Shown: positions 52,643 through 61,626, counted from the stretch's first letter. The stretch: 64,000 nucleotides of DNA from Polynucleobacter corsicus (GCF_018688255.1 NZ_CP061314.1:434001-498000); one strand, 5' to 3'. Notes: a model not told the origin generated them from the sequence alone. Numbers and translations are program-made.

Positions 52643-53665
52643 ATGAAGTTAAGAAAAATAGTAGTTCTGATGGCATTAGCATTGCCTTCTGCCGCATCAA
52701 TCGCTTGCTCGAGTTGTGGCTGTAGCTTGAATACCGATATTGGTACTCAGGGCATGGGAATGACTGAAGGTTGGACCTTAGATATCCGCTACGATGCTGT
52801 GAATCAAAATAAACTGCGATCCGGCACTAGGTCCATATCCCAGTCTGCGGCTGCTGCCACGGGTAATGAGGTTGAAAACTATACGCAAAATAATTATGTT
52901 ACCGGCTCCTTGGATTACAGCAATGGTGAGAGTTGGGGGGTAACTGCGATCCTTCCCTACATCATGCGCAGTCATAGTACTTTTGGAGCATTTGCAGATG
53001 GCGGTGGTCCACCTGAGCAGGGTGATGGTGCGTATAGCTCCAAAACTTCCGGAGTGGGCGATATCAAAATTATTGGCCGCTACTTTGGCTTTGCGGAGCA
53101 AAAGGATTGGGGCTTACAGTACGGACTTAAATTACCCACTGGCGCTCGCAATCAAACAGGCAGTCTAGTGGCTGGCGGGCAGACTATGATCGACCCCGGA
53201 CTGCAGGCGGGTAGTGGCTCTACTGATTTAATCGTGGGAGCTTATCAGTTTGGCTTTATCAGTGGCAGTGAAAATTGGGGGTATTTTGCACAGCTTCAAT
53301 ATCAAGCAGCGGTGATGGTGCAATCCGTACCAACCAATGCGCCCAACCCCGATGGTGTCTATGGCGGCACTTATCGACCCGGGAATTCAGCGAACATGAA
53401 CTTGGGCGTTAACTATCAAGCCTTTGAGAGTTGGGTGCCAACCCTGCAGTTGAATGTTCTGAATAAGAGAGTCGATAGCGGTACCGCTGCTGATACCTTC
53501 GCAACTGGGGGTACGCTTGCTTATCTGACGCCAGGCTTGCTATATCGGGTGAGTGAAAAAACTCAGGTCTATGCCAACATACAGCTACCCATCTATCAAA
53601 ATGTGAATGGCATTCAGATAGTGCCAAGTTACATTGCCTCAATGGGGGTGAGGGTACATTTTTAA
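52643..53665 (+). CDS. Secreted beta-barrel protein with N-terminal CSSCGCS motif
   Basis: A 340-residue protein. ATG 52643 is preferred to 52622. A signal peptide ends at about residue 19, directly before CSSCGCSLNTDIGTQG, a cysteine motif that could bind metal at the mature N-terminus. The rest is rich in alternating aromatic and polar residues and ends SMGVRVHF, like an outer membrane beta-barrel. Function unknown; copper or another thiophilic metal is suggested by its neighbours. Confidence 0.72.
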   Translation: MKLRKIVVLMALALPSAASIACSSCGCSLNTDIGTQGMGMTEGWTLDIRYDAVNQNKLRSGTRSISQSAAAATGNEVENYTQNNYVTGSLDYSNGESWGVTAILPYIMRSHSTFGAFADGGGPPEQGDGAYSSKTSGVGDIKIIGRYFGFAEQKDWGLQYGLKLPTGARNQTGSLVAGGQTMIDPGLQAGSGSTDLIVGAYQFGFISGSENWGYFAQLQYQAAVMVQSVPTNAPNPDGVYGGTYRPGNSANMNLGVNYQAFESWVPTLQLNVLNKRVDSGTAADTFATGGTLAYLTPGLLYRVSEKTQVYANIQLPIYQNVNGIQIVPSYIASMGVRVHF

Positions 53666-53669
53666 GGAG

Positions 53670-54161
53670 CTATTGAAGAAGCGGGGTAACAATCTCCTCT
53701 AGAGTTTTTAAGTCAAGCTTAGGCTCGCCAGTGAGACCATTCTTTCTTAGAATTCCCTGCTTATCAATAATGAATGTACTTGGTATGCGCCAAATTCTCC
53801 CGTATCCAGAGAAGTCGACTTGTTTTTTGTCGGCCGATAAAAAGGAATATTGATTCATGATCTTATTGGCTTGCAAGATATCAGAGGGTTTATCCATGGT
53901 GATAGCCAAAACCTCGAGCCCTTTTGCTTTATTTTTCTTTAGGTATGCTTCGATGATGGGCATTTCTTCTCTGCAGGGCTCGCACCAGCTGGCCCAAAAG
54001 TTAACCAAAATAACCTTACCCTTATTCGCGCTCATAGAAAATGCCTTGCCATTAATAAGAGTGCCTTCGATATTGGGTGCCGCCTGTCCAATTTCTAACG
54101 CTGCAAAAGCGATTGGGCAATTCAGGGCAATAATGATGAGGAGAATGGGGCGAATGCACAT
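53670..54161 (-). CDS. TlpA/ResA-like thioredoxin
   Basis: A 163-residue exported thioredoxin-fold protein. A signal or anchor (about residues 1-20, ending IAFA) precedes the fold; the redox site is WASWCEPCREEMP, and the cis-proline region reads RIWRIPSTFIID. It is likely a periplasmic reductant for cytochrome or copper-site cysteines. ATG 54161 gives a clean signal peptide; the longer frame to 54242 does not. Convergent with the beta-barrel gene and divergent from PCuAC. Confidence 0.88.
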   Translation of the reverse strand: MCIRPILLIIIALNCPIAFAALEIGQAAPNIEGTLINGKAFSMSANKGKVILVNFWASWCEPCREEMPIIEAYLKKNKAKGLEVLAITMDKPSDILQANKIMNQYSFLSADKKQVDFSGYGRIWRIPSTFIIDKQGILRKNGLTGEPKLDLKTLEEIVTPLLQ

Positions 54162-54242
54162 AGGATTGAAAGAATTAATTTGACGAAATTTACTATTAAC
54201 TTTAATTACATATTGAAATGAATTTACTGGGAGGAAGTACAC

Positions 54243-54710
54243 ATGAAGAGTAATACTTTGTTAGTGACATTATCGCTTTTGATCATCGCTTGTGGTGGTA
54301 ATTCACATGCGCAAACTGCCAAGGTAGGTAGCGTTCAAATTGAAAATGCCTACACTCGCGCTACAGTACCGGGCCAAATGGCTGCCGGTGGCTTTATGAA
54401 GATTGAAAATAAAGGCGCTGCTGATCAGTTGATTTCTGCTAGCTCACCCATTGCAGGTGAAGTGCAGTTACATGAGATGTCGATGGATGGACAGGTCATG
54501 AAAATGCGTCAGGTCAAAGATATCCCCGTGCCAGCAGGTGGCGCAGTTGAATTAAAGCCAGGGAGCCTGCATTTGATGTTCATAAATATTAAAGCGCCAT
54601 TAGCTGCTGGTGAGATGGTTCCAGTAAAGCTGAAGTTTGCTAAAGCGGGCGAAGTAGAGGTAAAAATGCCTGTGAATGCCATGGGCAGCCCAGGTGCAAT
54701 GAGGCACTAA
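54243..54710 (+). CDS. Periplasmic copper chaperone PCuAC
   Basis: A 155-residue exported cupredoxin-like protein (DUF461). After the signal peptide come VGSVQIENAYTRATVPGQMAAGGF and the copper site: LHEMSMDGQVMKM and, about 20 residues on, GSLHLMF. This is the H-M...M...H-M pattern that binds Cu(I) for cytochrome oxidase assembly. The signal region carries IIACGG, a possible lipobox. A terminator follows. Confidence 0.9.
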   Translation: MKSNTLLVTLSLLIIACGGNSHAQTAKVGSVQIENAYTRATVPGQMAAGGFMKIENKGAADQLISASSPIAGEVQLHEMSMDGQVMKMRQVKDIPVPAGGAVELKPGSLHLMFINIKAPLAAGEMVPVKLKFAKAGEVEVKMPVNAMGSPGAMRH

Positions 54711-54736
54711 GCTGAAGCTTAAGTAGTATGCGCAAC

Positions 54737-54771
54737 TAAAAAGCCCCTAGTTTTACTTAGGGGCTTTTTAG
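54737..54771. terminator. Bidirectional terminator between PCuAC and ilvD
   Basis: AAAAAGCCCCTA and TAGGGGCTTTTT arms with a short T-rich loop, flanked by A and T runs that serve both convergent genes. Confidence 0.9.
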
Positions 54772-54785
54772 TTGGGTTAGTGAAT

Positions 54786-56477
54786 TTAGATTTTTAAATC
54801 CAAGTCAGTCACTGCGCCTTTACTAGCACTACTTGCCAAGCTGGCATATTTAGCTAGCAAGCCACGGGTGTAACGTGGCTTAGGTTGTACCCATGCAGCT
54901 CGACGCTTCGCAATCTCATCATCGCTCACATTGAGTTGAATGAGTAACTTATGGGCATCGATCGTGACAGAGTCACCCTCATGAATCAGGGCAATTACAC
55001 CTCCCACATAAGCCTCAGGAGCAACGTGACCTACAACCATACCCCAAGTACCGCCAGAGAAGCGGCCATCAGTAATCAGACCTACTGTCTCGCCTAAGCC
55101 CTGGCCAACGAGGGCAGAGGTAGGGGCAAGCATCTCGCGCATGCCAGGACCGCCTTTAGGACCCTCGTAGCGAATGACCACAACGTCACCATCTTTGATC
55201 TTCTGCGCCATGATGGCTGCCATTGCATCATCCTCAGAATCAAATACGCGAGCAGGACCAGTAATAGATGGATTCTTGAGGCCGGTAATTTTGGCAACGC
55301 AACCTTCAGGAGAGATATTGCCCTTGAGGATGGCTAAGTGACCTTGTTTGTAAAGTGGGGTGTCTAAAGTACGGATCACTTTTTGATCGGCACGCGGCAC
55401 GGATGGAATATCTTTCAATGTCTCAGCAATGGTTTTGCCGGTGATAGTCATGCAGTCACCATGCAAGAGTCCGCCATCCAACAAGATCTTCATCACCTGC
55501 GGAATGCCGCCAGCTTGGTGAAGGTCGGTTGCTAAATACTGGCCAGATGGTTTCATATCCACGATCACGGGTACGCGCTTACGAATGCGCTCAAAGTCAT
55601 CAATTGTCCAATCGATTTCAGCAGCGCTAGTGATCGCCAGAAAATGCAGAACCGCATTGGTAGAGCCGCCCACTGCCATGATGACGCTTACAGCGTTCTC
55701 AATCGATTTCTTGGTAATGATGTCGCGTGGACGTAAATTATTTTTGATAGCCTCAACTAAGACAATTGCTGAATCATGGGCGCTAGTGACTTTTTCAGCA
55801 TCTACGTTAGACATGGTGGATGAGTAAGGCAGGCTCATGCCTAAGGCTTCGAATGAGGAGCTCATGGTGTTGGCGGTATACATACCTCCGCAGGAGCCGC
55901 TACCTGGACAAGCATTTTGCTCAACACCCTTCAGATCTTCTTCGCTGAGACGGCCTGAGGTGAATTCACCAACAGCTTCAAATGCAGAAACAATATTGAG
56001 CTCTTTACCTTTGAAATGGCCTGGCTTAATGGTTCCGCCATAAACATAAATTGCTGGTACGTTAGTACGCGCAATCGCCATCATTCCGCCTGGCATGTTT
56101 TTATCGCAACCGCCAATGACTAGAACGCCGTCCTGCCATAGACCATTTACACAAACCTCGATGCTGTCGGCAATGACTTCACGCGAGACGAGGGAGTATT
56201 TCATACCCTCGGTACCCATCCCGATACCGTCTGACACGGTCGGAGTGCCAAACATTTGCGCTTTTGCACCCGCTTCCTCAAGAGCGCTTACTGCTGCATC
56301 AGCGAGTTTCTGCAAACCACTATTACAAGGGGTAATGGTGGAATGGCCATTAGCCACGCCAACCATCGGCTTTACAAAATCCTTCTCTTCATAGCCCATC
56401 GCGTAATACATTGAGCGATTGGGAGCGCGAGCAACCCCTTCGGTGACATTGCGCGAGCGTTCATTGAGGCGTTTCAT
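54786..56477 (-). CDS. ilvD: Dihydroxy-acid dehydratase
   Basis: A 563-residue iron-sulfur enzyme of branched-chain amino acid synthesis. The cluster ligands lie in TITPCNSGL, GGCDKNMPGGMMA and NACPGSGSCGGMYTANTM. The C-terminal GRFSGGTWGMVVGHVAPEA is also typical. ATG 56477 (MKRLNERSRNV) is where homology begins; the frame extends upstream to 56582 without support. An inverted repeat lies about 95-115 bases upstream. Confidence 0.96.
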   Translation of the reverse strand: MKRLNERSRNVTEGVARAPNRSMYYAMGYEEKDFVKPMVGVANGHSTITPCNSGLQKLADAAVSALEEAGAKAQMFGTPTVSDGIGMGTEGMKYSLVSREVIADSIEVCVNGLWQDGVLVIGGCDKNMPGGMMAIARTNVPAIYVYGGTIKPGHFKGKELNIVSAFEAVGEFTSGRLSEEDLKGVEQNACPGSGSCGGMYTANTMSSSFEALGMSLPYSSTMSNVDAEKVTSAHDSAIVLVEAIKNNLRPRDIITKKSIENAVSVIMAVGGSTNAVLHFLAITSAAEIDWTIDDFERIRKRVPVIVDMKPSGQYLATDLHQAGGIPQVMKILLDGGLLHGDCMTITGKTIAETLKDIPSVPRADQKVIRTLDTPLYKQGHLAILKGNISPEGCVAKITGLKNPSITGPARVFDSEDDAMAAIMAQKIKDGDVVVIRYEGPKGGPGMREMLAPTSALVGQGLGETVGLITDGRFSGGTWGMVVGHVAPEAYVGGVIALIHEGDSVTIDAHKLLIQLNVSDDEIAKRRAAWVQPKPRYTRGLLAKYASLASSASKGAVTDLDLKI

Positions 56478-56569
56478 ACTGATAGTTACTCCAGAAAAGA
56501 ATTTGTCGAAAAGCACTATTGTGCCGTGATACAAGGCGGAATGCAGGGCTTTATGCTTCATTCCTATGC

Positions 56570-56592
56570 CTTTGTTCTGCATCGCAACAAAG
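56570..56592. repeat. Inverted repeat between ilvD and the response regulator
   Basis: CTTTGTT and AACAAAG flank a 9-base spacer (CTGCATCGC). Its right half (GCATCGCAACAAAG) differs by one base from the right half of the palindrome at 5234-5254. The spacers differ by two bases, so a common binding protein is uncertain. Confidence 0.4.
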
Positions 56593-56705
56593 AGATTTAT
56601 CTATTGTATTTGTTGATTTGGCCTCATTATTGGCTCTGAAGCTAATATCCTTCGTAAAAAAGCTGCGGTACATTGCCTTATCTATTACTTTTCCTTTTAA
56701 ATTCA

Positions 56706-57332
56706 ATGACTAAAGTTGGCCACATCTACCTAATTGATGACGATGAGTCGATGCGTACCTCTTTGAGCCGAATGCTCAAGGATGTCGGTTATATCGTGGA
56801 AGATTTTTCCTCCGCAGGGGCATTTTTAGAGCATTCCGTACCAGTAGCACCAGCTGTCATATTGCTCGATATGCAAATGCCGGATGTGACCGGATTGGAT
56901 TTACAGGAAAAATTAGTCCAACTAGGCCGTAAAACCCCCATTGTGTTTGTCAGTGGTCAGAGTCATCCCCACCAAATTGTTACCAGTCTCAAGCGTGGCG
57001 CTGTAGATTTCCTCTTTAAGCCCTTTAATTTAGAAGATTTACTGAAGGCAGTTGCAGATGCCCTTGAGTTTGATAGACGTCAGCTCAAGCGGGTTTCTAA
57101 AGAGGTAGAAACTAAGAAAGACTACGCAACCCTCACTCCTAGAGAGAGGGAAGTCTGTTTTTGGCTGGTGAAGGGATTGCTCAACAAGGATATTGCTGTC
57201 AAGTTGGGTACAACTGATGCCACGATCAAGGTTCACAAGGCTAGAGTGATGGATAAGATGGGTGTGGATTCAGTGCAAATATTAGTTGCAAAGTACCTTG
57301 AATCCGATTTAGAAAACCTCCAGAATAGCTAG
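56706..57332 (+). CDS. Orphan FixJ/NarL-type response regulator
   Basis: A 208-residue regulator with a receiver domain (1-120: acidic pocket DDDES, phospho-acceptor Asp55 in ILLDMQMP, conserved lysine in LFKPF) and a LuxR-type helix-turn-helix (about 140-200, TPREREVCFWLVKGLLNKDI and TIKVHKARVMDKM). ATG 56706 is chosen over 56673. No histidine kinase gene is adjacent. Targets are unknown. Confidence 0.9.
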   Translation: MTKVGHIYLIDDDESMRTSLSRMLKDVGYIVEDFSSAGAFLEHSVPVAPAVILLDMQMPDVTGLDLQEKLVQLGRKTPIVFVSGQSHPHQIVTSLKRGAVDFLFKPFNLEDLLKAVADALEFDRRQLKRVSKEVETKKDYATLTPREREVCFWLVKGLLNKDIAVKLGTTDATIKVHKARVMDKMGVDSVQILVAKYLESDLENLQNS

Positions 57333-57413
57333 CTATTGAGCTAATTTACCTGTCTTTGAATCGTCACTATTATTGGATACGATTACGATGAGTAAAGCAC
57401 TTAAATCACTTTT

Positions 57414-58454
57414 GTGAACATCAATACCAAACTTCCTGAGATTCGCAAAGAGGCCTTCATTAAGGCGCGCGAAAAGCTGAGCTTAAGTACTAAAGAGCTC
57501 GGTGGAATGGCCTGTCTATCCACGCGCCAAATTGAACAGATTGAAAATGGTGAAACTAGCTCCTTTTATAGCGCTCAAATTAAAGCAACTGCTGCCAAGA
57601 AAGTAGCCAACCTGCTCAAGTTAAGTGATGAAGAGGCGTTTGATTTCGGTGCAACTGCCCCTGAGACCTCAAGCACATTGCAGTTACCAATTGCAGAGGT
57701 TAAATTATCAGCAGCTCCAAAGATTGAGAAAGTTAAAAAAGAGTCTTCTAAAAAGCTAGAGGCAAAAATAGAGGCCGTCCAAACTCAAGAGCAAGCGCAA
57801 GAAAGTCAGCCGCCCTTAGCAGAAAAAAAAGTTCAGGCAAAAGAGGCGCCCCTGAATCAAGTCATCTCACGGCCAAAATCGGCTTCACAAAAGAAACTGT
57901 TTCTTGGGTTGAGCGTAGCTGCAGCAGCAGCATTTGCGGTAGTGAATTTACAGTCTGTATTTTTCCCGGAAAAACCAGCAGAAATCGTCCTTGTAAAAGA
58001 AGAAATCATTGAGCCTGTGCCAGCGGCGGTGCCAGTGGAGTCGGTACCAGCAGCCCAGGTACCCACTGTAGCAGCAGTAGTGGTGCCTCCAGTTCCCGTT
58101 GCCAGTACTGAAGCCGCAGTAGCATGCCCTGCTGAAGAGGGCATTATTAGTTATAAAACAGATGCACCGCGCAAGGCGGCAGACATGGTTTATGTACAGG
58201 TGAAGTCAAAGCAAGTTGTTTGCGTCAGCGATGCTTCTGGGAAGATACAAAACAAGCTTATTGAGCCTAGTACGGGGGTATCCTTTTATGGCAAGCCTCC
58301 ATTCAAAGTTCTCACTAGCGGCCTTGCTCAGGCTGACGTGTTTTTTCAGGGCGCAAAAGTGCGCCTGACAAACCTGAATTACAAAACTTTAATATTGGAA
58401 GCCGCTGAAGTAGCGGCTCCATCAGCAGACCGGACAGATTCTCAGCTGCGCTAA
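57414..58454 (+). CDS. RodZ-like membrane-anchored helix-turn-helix protein
   Basis: A 346-residue protein with the RodZ plan: an N-terminal Cro/C1-type HTH (about 8-65), a Lys/Glu/Gln-rich linker, one membrane segment (about 162-185), a Pro/Val/Ala-rich periplasmic spacer and a C-terminal domain with GVSFYGKPPFKVLTSGLAQADVFFQGAKVRL, as in the DUF4115 domain of RodZ. The GTG start overlaps the stop of a 9-codon ATG frame (57388-57417), a possible coupling leader. RodZ proper usually sits next to ispG, so this may be a second RodZ-type protein. Confidence 0.75.
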   Translation: MNINTKLPEIRKEAFIKAREKLSLSTKELGGMACLSTRQIEQIENGETSSFYSAQIKATAAKKVANLLKLSDEEAFDFGATAPETSSTLQLPIAEVKLSAAPKIEKVKKESSKKLEAKIEAVQTQEQAQESQPPLAEKKVQAKEAPLNQVISRPKSASQKKLFLGLSVAAAAAFAVVNLQSVFFPEKPAEIVLVKEEIIEPVPAAVPVESVPAAQVPTVAAVVVPPVPVASTEAAVACPAEEGIISYKTDAPRKAADMVYVQVKSKQVVCVSDASGKIQNKLIEPSTGVSFYGKPPFKVLTSGLAQADVFFQGAKVRLTNLNYKTLILEAAEVAAPSADRTDSQLR

Positions 58455-58493
58455 CCCTCGGAGTTAGCAAGTTAGTGCATCGAATGCTGGTAC

Positions 58494-58832
58494 TTAAACC
58501 GCTGAGTCGTTAGTTTCGCCAGTGCGAATACGAATAGCCTGCTCGATTGGGCTAACGAAAATCTTTCCATCACCAATCTTGCCTGTGCGCGCGGCTTTAG
58601 TAATTGCCTCAATTACTGAATCTACGCGATCATCAGAAACGACTACTTCAACTTTTACTTTAGGTAAAAAGTCGACTACATACTCTGCACCGCGATAGAG
58701 TTCGGTATGCCCTTTTTGGCGACCAAAGCCTTTAACTTCGGTAACGGTCAGTCCGGTAACGCCTACTTCAGCTAAGGCTTCACGAACTTCATCGAGTTTG
58801 AACGGCTTAATAACGGATGTGATTAGCTTCAT
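58494..58832 (-). CDS. glnB: Nitrogen regulatory protein P-II
   Basis: A 112-residue trimeric PII signal protein. The T-loop contains Tyr51 (LYRGAEYVVDF), the uridylylation site, and the C-terminal TGKIGDGKIFV is conserved. ATG 58832 gives the exact family length; the frame continues upstream into nadE and is not used. It follows nadE by 52 bases on the same strand, in a ppa-nadE-glnB run. GlnB and GlnK are not distinguished by sequence alone; the absence of amtB next to it favours GlnB. Confidence 0.93.
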   Translation of the reverse strand: MKLITSVIKPFKLDEVREALAEVGVTGLTVTEVKGFGRQKGHTELYRGAEYVVDFLPKVKVEVVVSDDRVDSVIEAITKAARTGKIGDGKIFVSPIEQAIRIRTGETNDSAV

Positions 58833-58884
58833 AAATTTCCCCTTAATACAGTAATCATACCTAGAACTAAAAACCAGTGCCTTG

Positions 58885-60504
58885 TTACGCCCTAAATTGG
58901 GAGGTAATAGGGTAGCGCCAGTCCCGCCCAAAGGCTCTAGTAGTGACTCGAACGCCGGGAGGTGCTTGGCGACGTTTGTACTCATTGAGCTTAATGAGGC
59001 GAGTGACTTTTTCGACGCTGTCAGGATCAAAACCAGCAGCAATCATTTGGGCAATGGATTGGTTTTGCTCCATATAGCGCTCTACGATGCCATCCAATAT
59101 TTCGTACGATGGCAAGCTGTCTTGATCGGTCTGATCGGGGCGCAATTCTGCGGAAGGGGCGCGAGTCAAGATCCGCTCTGGAATGATCGGGGCAATACTG
59201 TTGCGATAAGTACACAAACGATAGACCAAAGTTTTGGCAATATCTTTAATGACTGCAAAGCCACCAGCCATATCTCCATATAAAGTGCAGTAGCCCACAG
59301 CCATTTCACTCTTATTGCCTGTTGTTAAAACTAGACGACCTGTTTTATTTGAAAGTGCCATCAGGAGAGTGCCACGTACCCGTGCCTGAATATTTTCTTC
59401 AGTAGCATCGAGTTTGAGGCCCTTAAATTGTTCAGCTAAGGCATGTTCCAACGCATCAACAGGCTCACTAATTGGGATCTCATCATATTGAACGCCTAGA
59501 TTCTGAGCCATTTCTCTGGCATCAATCCAAGAGATGTCAGCGGTATAGCGCGAGGCCATCATGACAGTGCGAACTTTGTCTGCACCCAATGCATCTACTG
59601 CTATCGCTAACACCAATGCAGAATCAACTCCACCCGAGAGGCCAATAATGACCCCCGGAAAACGATTTTTCTGAACATAGTCACGCACACCCAGAACAAG
59701 TGCTTGATAAGCCTGGCTTTCCACACTGGATGGAGTAACCATTGCTCCTGGCACTAAATCAGCGGAGGCGTTGACATCTACATAGCCAAGAGCAGTCTCA
59801 AATTGCGGCATGGTCATCACTACTTTGCCTGCGCTATTTAAAGCAAATGAGCCACCATCAAAAACTAGTTCATCTTGACCACCTACTGCGTTTACATAAA
59901 TCAATGGCATCTTACTTAGAGCAATTTGTTTGCGCAGCACCTTAATACGTAAAGATTCTTTTTGCAGGTGATAAGGAGAGGCATTGAGAACCAGTAGTAC
60001 TTGGGCGCCAGCTGCATGAGCTTGTTTTGCTGGGCCTGCATGCCATGCATCTTCACACAGAATGAGTCCGTACTGAATACCGGCATTTTCAAAGACGCAG
60101 GCTTCATTACCTGGCGTGAAATAACGCACCTCATCAAACACTTCATGATTAGGCAACTCTTGTTTGGCATAGCCAGCAATGATCTTGCCATCACGAATGA
60201 CTGAGGCATAGTTTTGTAGACCAGCAGCAGTCTTCTTGGGGTGGCCAACGATGACAGTTAGTCCTGAAAATTTCTGGAGCTCCAGTATTAAACAACTGAG
60301 TTCTCGATCTGCTGCCTCAATAAAGGCTGGGCGCAATAACAAATCCTCTGGAGGGTATCCGGTGAGCGAGAGCTCGGGCGTGAGAACTACTGTGGCGCCT
60401 TGTGCATAAGCATCTGCGGCAGCTTGTGAGATGAGCTGCGCATTGCCAGGCAAATCACCCAAAAGAGGATTGATTTGCGCTAGGGCGATTTTTTGCGAGC
60501 TCAC
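58885..60504 (-). CDS. nadE: Glutamine-dependent NAD+ synthetase
   Basis: A 539-residue fusion of an N-terminal nitrilase-type glutaminase (LTPELSLTGYPPEDLLLRPAF with the catalytic Glu, LILCEDAWH with the catalytic Cys) and a C-terminal ATP-pyrophosphatase synthetase (GLSGGVDSALVLAIAVDALG, LTTGNKSEMAVGYCTLYGD). It amidates NaAD to NAD. It starts 16 bases after the ppa stop and precedes glnB. Confidence 0.96.
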   Translation of the reverse strand: MSSQKIALAQINPLLGDLPGNAQLISQAAADAYAQGATVVLTPELSLTGYPPEDLLLRPAFIEAADRELSCLILELQKFSGLTVIVGHPKKTAAGLQNYASVIRDGKIIAGYAKQELPNHEVFDEVRYFTPGNEACVFENAGIQYGLILCEDAWHAGPAKQAHAAGAQVLLVLNASPYHLQKESLRIKVLRKQIALSKMPLIYVNAVGGQDELVFDGGSFALNSAGKVVMTMPQFETALGYVDVNASADLVPGAMVTPSSVESQAYQALVLGVRDYVQKNRFPGVIIGLSGGVDSALVLAIAVDALGADKVRTVMMASRYTADISWIDAREMAQNLGVQYDEIPISEPVDALEHALAEQFKGLKLDATEENIQARVRGTLLMALSNKTGRLVLTTGNKSEMAVGYCTLYGDMAGGFAVIKDIAKTLVYRLCTYRNSIAPIIPERILTRAPSAELRPDQTDQDSLPSYEILDGIVERYMEQNQSIAQMIAAGFDPDSVEKVTRLIKLNEYKRRQAPPGVRVTTRAFGRDWRYPITSQFRA

Positions 60505-60520
60505 TCCAATGGCTTCTTAA

Positions 60521-61057
60521 TTATTTCTGTGACTTGGCATAGCCTTCGATGCCGTCCAAAATTTCTTTATGGGCACCCGCAACACCAGTCCAACCTTTCA
60601 CTTTTACCCACTTACCTTTTTCGAGATCCTTGTAGTGCTCGAAGAAGTGCTGAATTTGGGCAAGAAGTAATTCGTTGACATCTTCGGGCTTTTGCAAATT
60701 CTTATAGATTGGCAAAATCTTGTCTTCTGGAACAGCCAACAACTTGGCATCTTGGCCGCCTTCATCTTCCATTTCCAACATGCCGATAGCGCGGCAGCTG
60801 ATGACTGAACCTGGCACCAATGCAAATGGGGTAATGACGAGGACGTCTACAGGGTCGCCATCACCAGCAACTGTTTTAGGGATGTAACCGTAGTTACATG
60901 GGTAGTGCATTGCTGTACCCATGAAGCGATCTACGAAGAGGCAGCCAGTTTCTTTATCCACTTCATACTTCACTGGATCCGCATTCATTGGGATCTCAAT
61001 AATGACGTTGAATGTTTCTGGAATTTTCTTACCTGGGCTGACCTTGTCGTAACTCAT
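60521..61057 (-). CDS. ppa: Inorganic pyrophosphatase
   Basis: A 178-residue family I pyrophosphatase pulling biosynthetic reactions forward. The signature DGDPVDVLV is present, with MHYPCNYGYIPKTVAGDGDPVD before it and DEGGQDAKLLAVPEDK after. It heads ppa-nadE-glnB. NadE makes pyrophosphate, so the pairing is functional. Its start faces the HTH gene with 212 bases between. Confidence 0.96.
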   Translation of the reverse strand: MSYDKVSPGKKIPETFNVIIEIPMNADPVKYEVDKETGCLFVDRFMGTAMHYPCNYGYIPKTVAGDGDPVDVLVITPFALVPGSVISCRAIGMLEMEDEGGQDAKLLAVPEDKILPIYKNLQKPEDVNELLLAQIQHFFEHYKDLEKGKWVKVKGWTGVAGAHKEILDGIEGYAKSQK

Positions 61058-61231
61058 AAATACTCCGGTTTGTGATTAATGTGCGCTCTGATCTTAGCAA
61101 AGAGGCGAGACCATGCTGCTGAAGATTAAAGCTATTTCTTGCTATTAAAGCCATGAATGCTTTATTACTTCTATTTTAAGGCTTTCTGTAGTGAAGCTTA
61201 TCGATATGAGTCCTAGCTTGCTTGACTAGTG

Positions 61232-61248
61232 GTAGGCCATTGGCCTAC
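61232..61248. promoter_or_regulatory. 17-base palindrome before the orphan HTH gene
   Basis: GTAGGCCA and TGGCCTAC flank one T, 21 bases before the HTH gene ATG. This is the usual place and size for an autoregulatory operator of a small XRE-type repressor. The remaining 61058-61231 stretch shows no gene. Confidence 0.7.
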
Positions 61249-61269
61249 TATTAATAAAAAGGAATTGCC

Positions 61270-61611
61270 ATGAAGAAAATCATTCGAGTTAGCATGGATC
61301 TAAATGATCCTAGTAGCTTTCCTAAAGGATTTGTCGATAAAAAATTACTCGACGCTACATCGGAACGTTTAATTAAATTGCATCAACATCAAGATGATGC
61401 GGAGGCCATGTTAGACGCTGCTCAATATGCAAAAGGTGTACGAGAGAGAATTGGCCTGTCTCAGCAAGAGTTCTCTAAACGTATCGAAGTCTCTTTAGAA
61501 ACTATTCGAAACTGGGAGCAAGGAAAACGCAGCCCCACTGGTGCTGCAAAAGCTTTATTGAAGATTTTAGATAGGGCGCCTGAAATTGCATTACTTGCCC
61601 TCAGTGCTTGA
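61270..61611 (+). CDS. Orphan XRE-type HTH regulator (HigA/MqsA-like antitoxin fold)
   Basis: A 113-residue protein. Residues 50-108 form a helix-turn-helix (RERIGLSQQEFSKRIEVSLETIRNWEQGKRSPTGAAKALLKIL) of the type found in HigA and YgiT-like antitoxins. The N-terminal half is an unassigned, mostly helical extension. AAAAAGGA precedes the ATG. No toxin gene is adjacent: a terminator follows and trxB converges. The palindrome upstream suggests that it represses itself. Confidence 0.8.
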   Translation: MKKIIRVSMDLNDPSSFPKGFVDKKLLDATSERLIKLHQHQDDAEAMLDAAQYAKGVRERIGLSQQEFSKRIEVSLETIRNWEQGKRSPTGAAKALLKILDRAPEIALLALSA

Positions 61612-61626
61612 TGCTTAACTTAGAAA

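Noticed and set aside
58833..59042. Seventy-codon N-terminal extension of the P-II frame
   Set aside because: It lies in another frame of nadE, and P-II homology starts exactly at the ATG at 58832.
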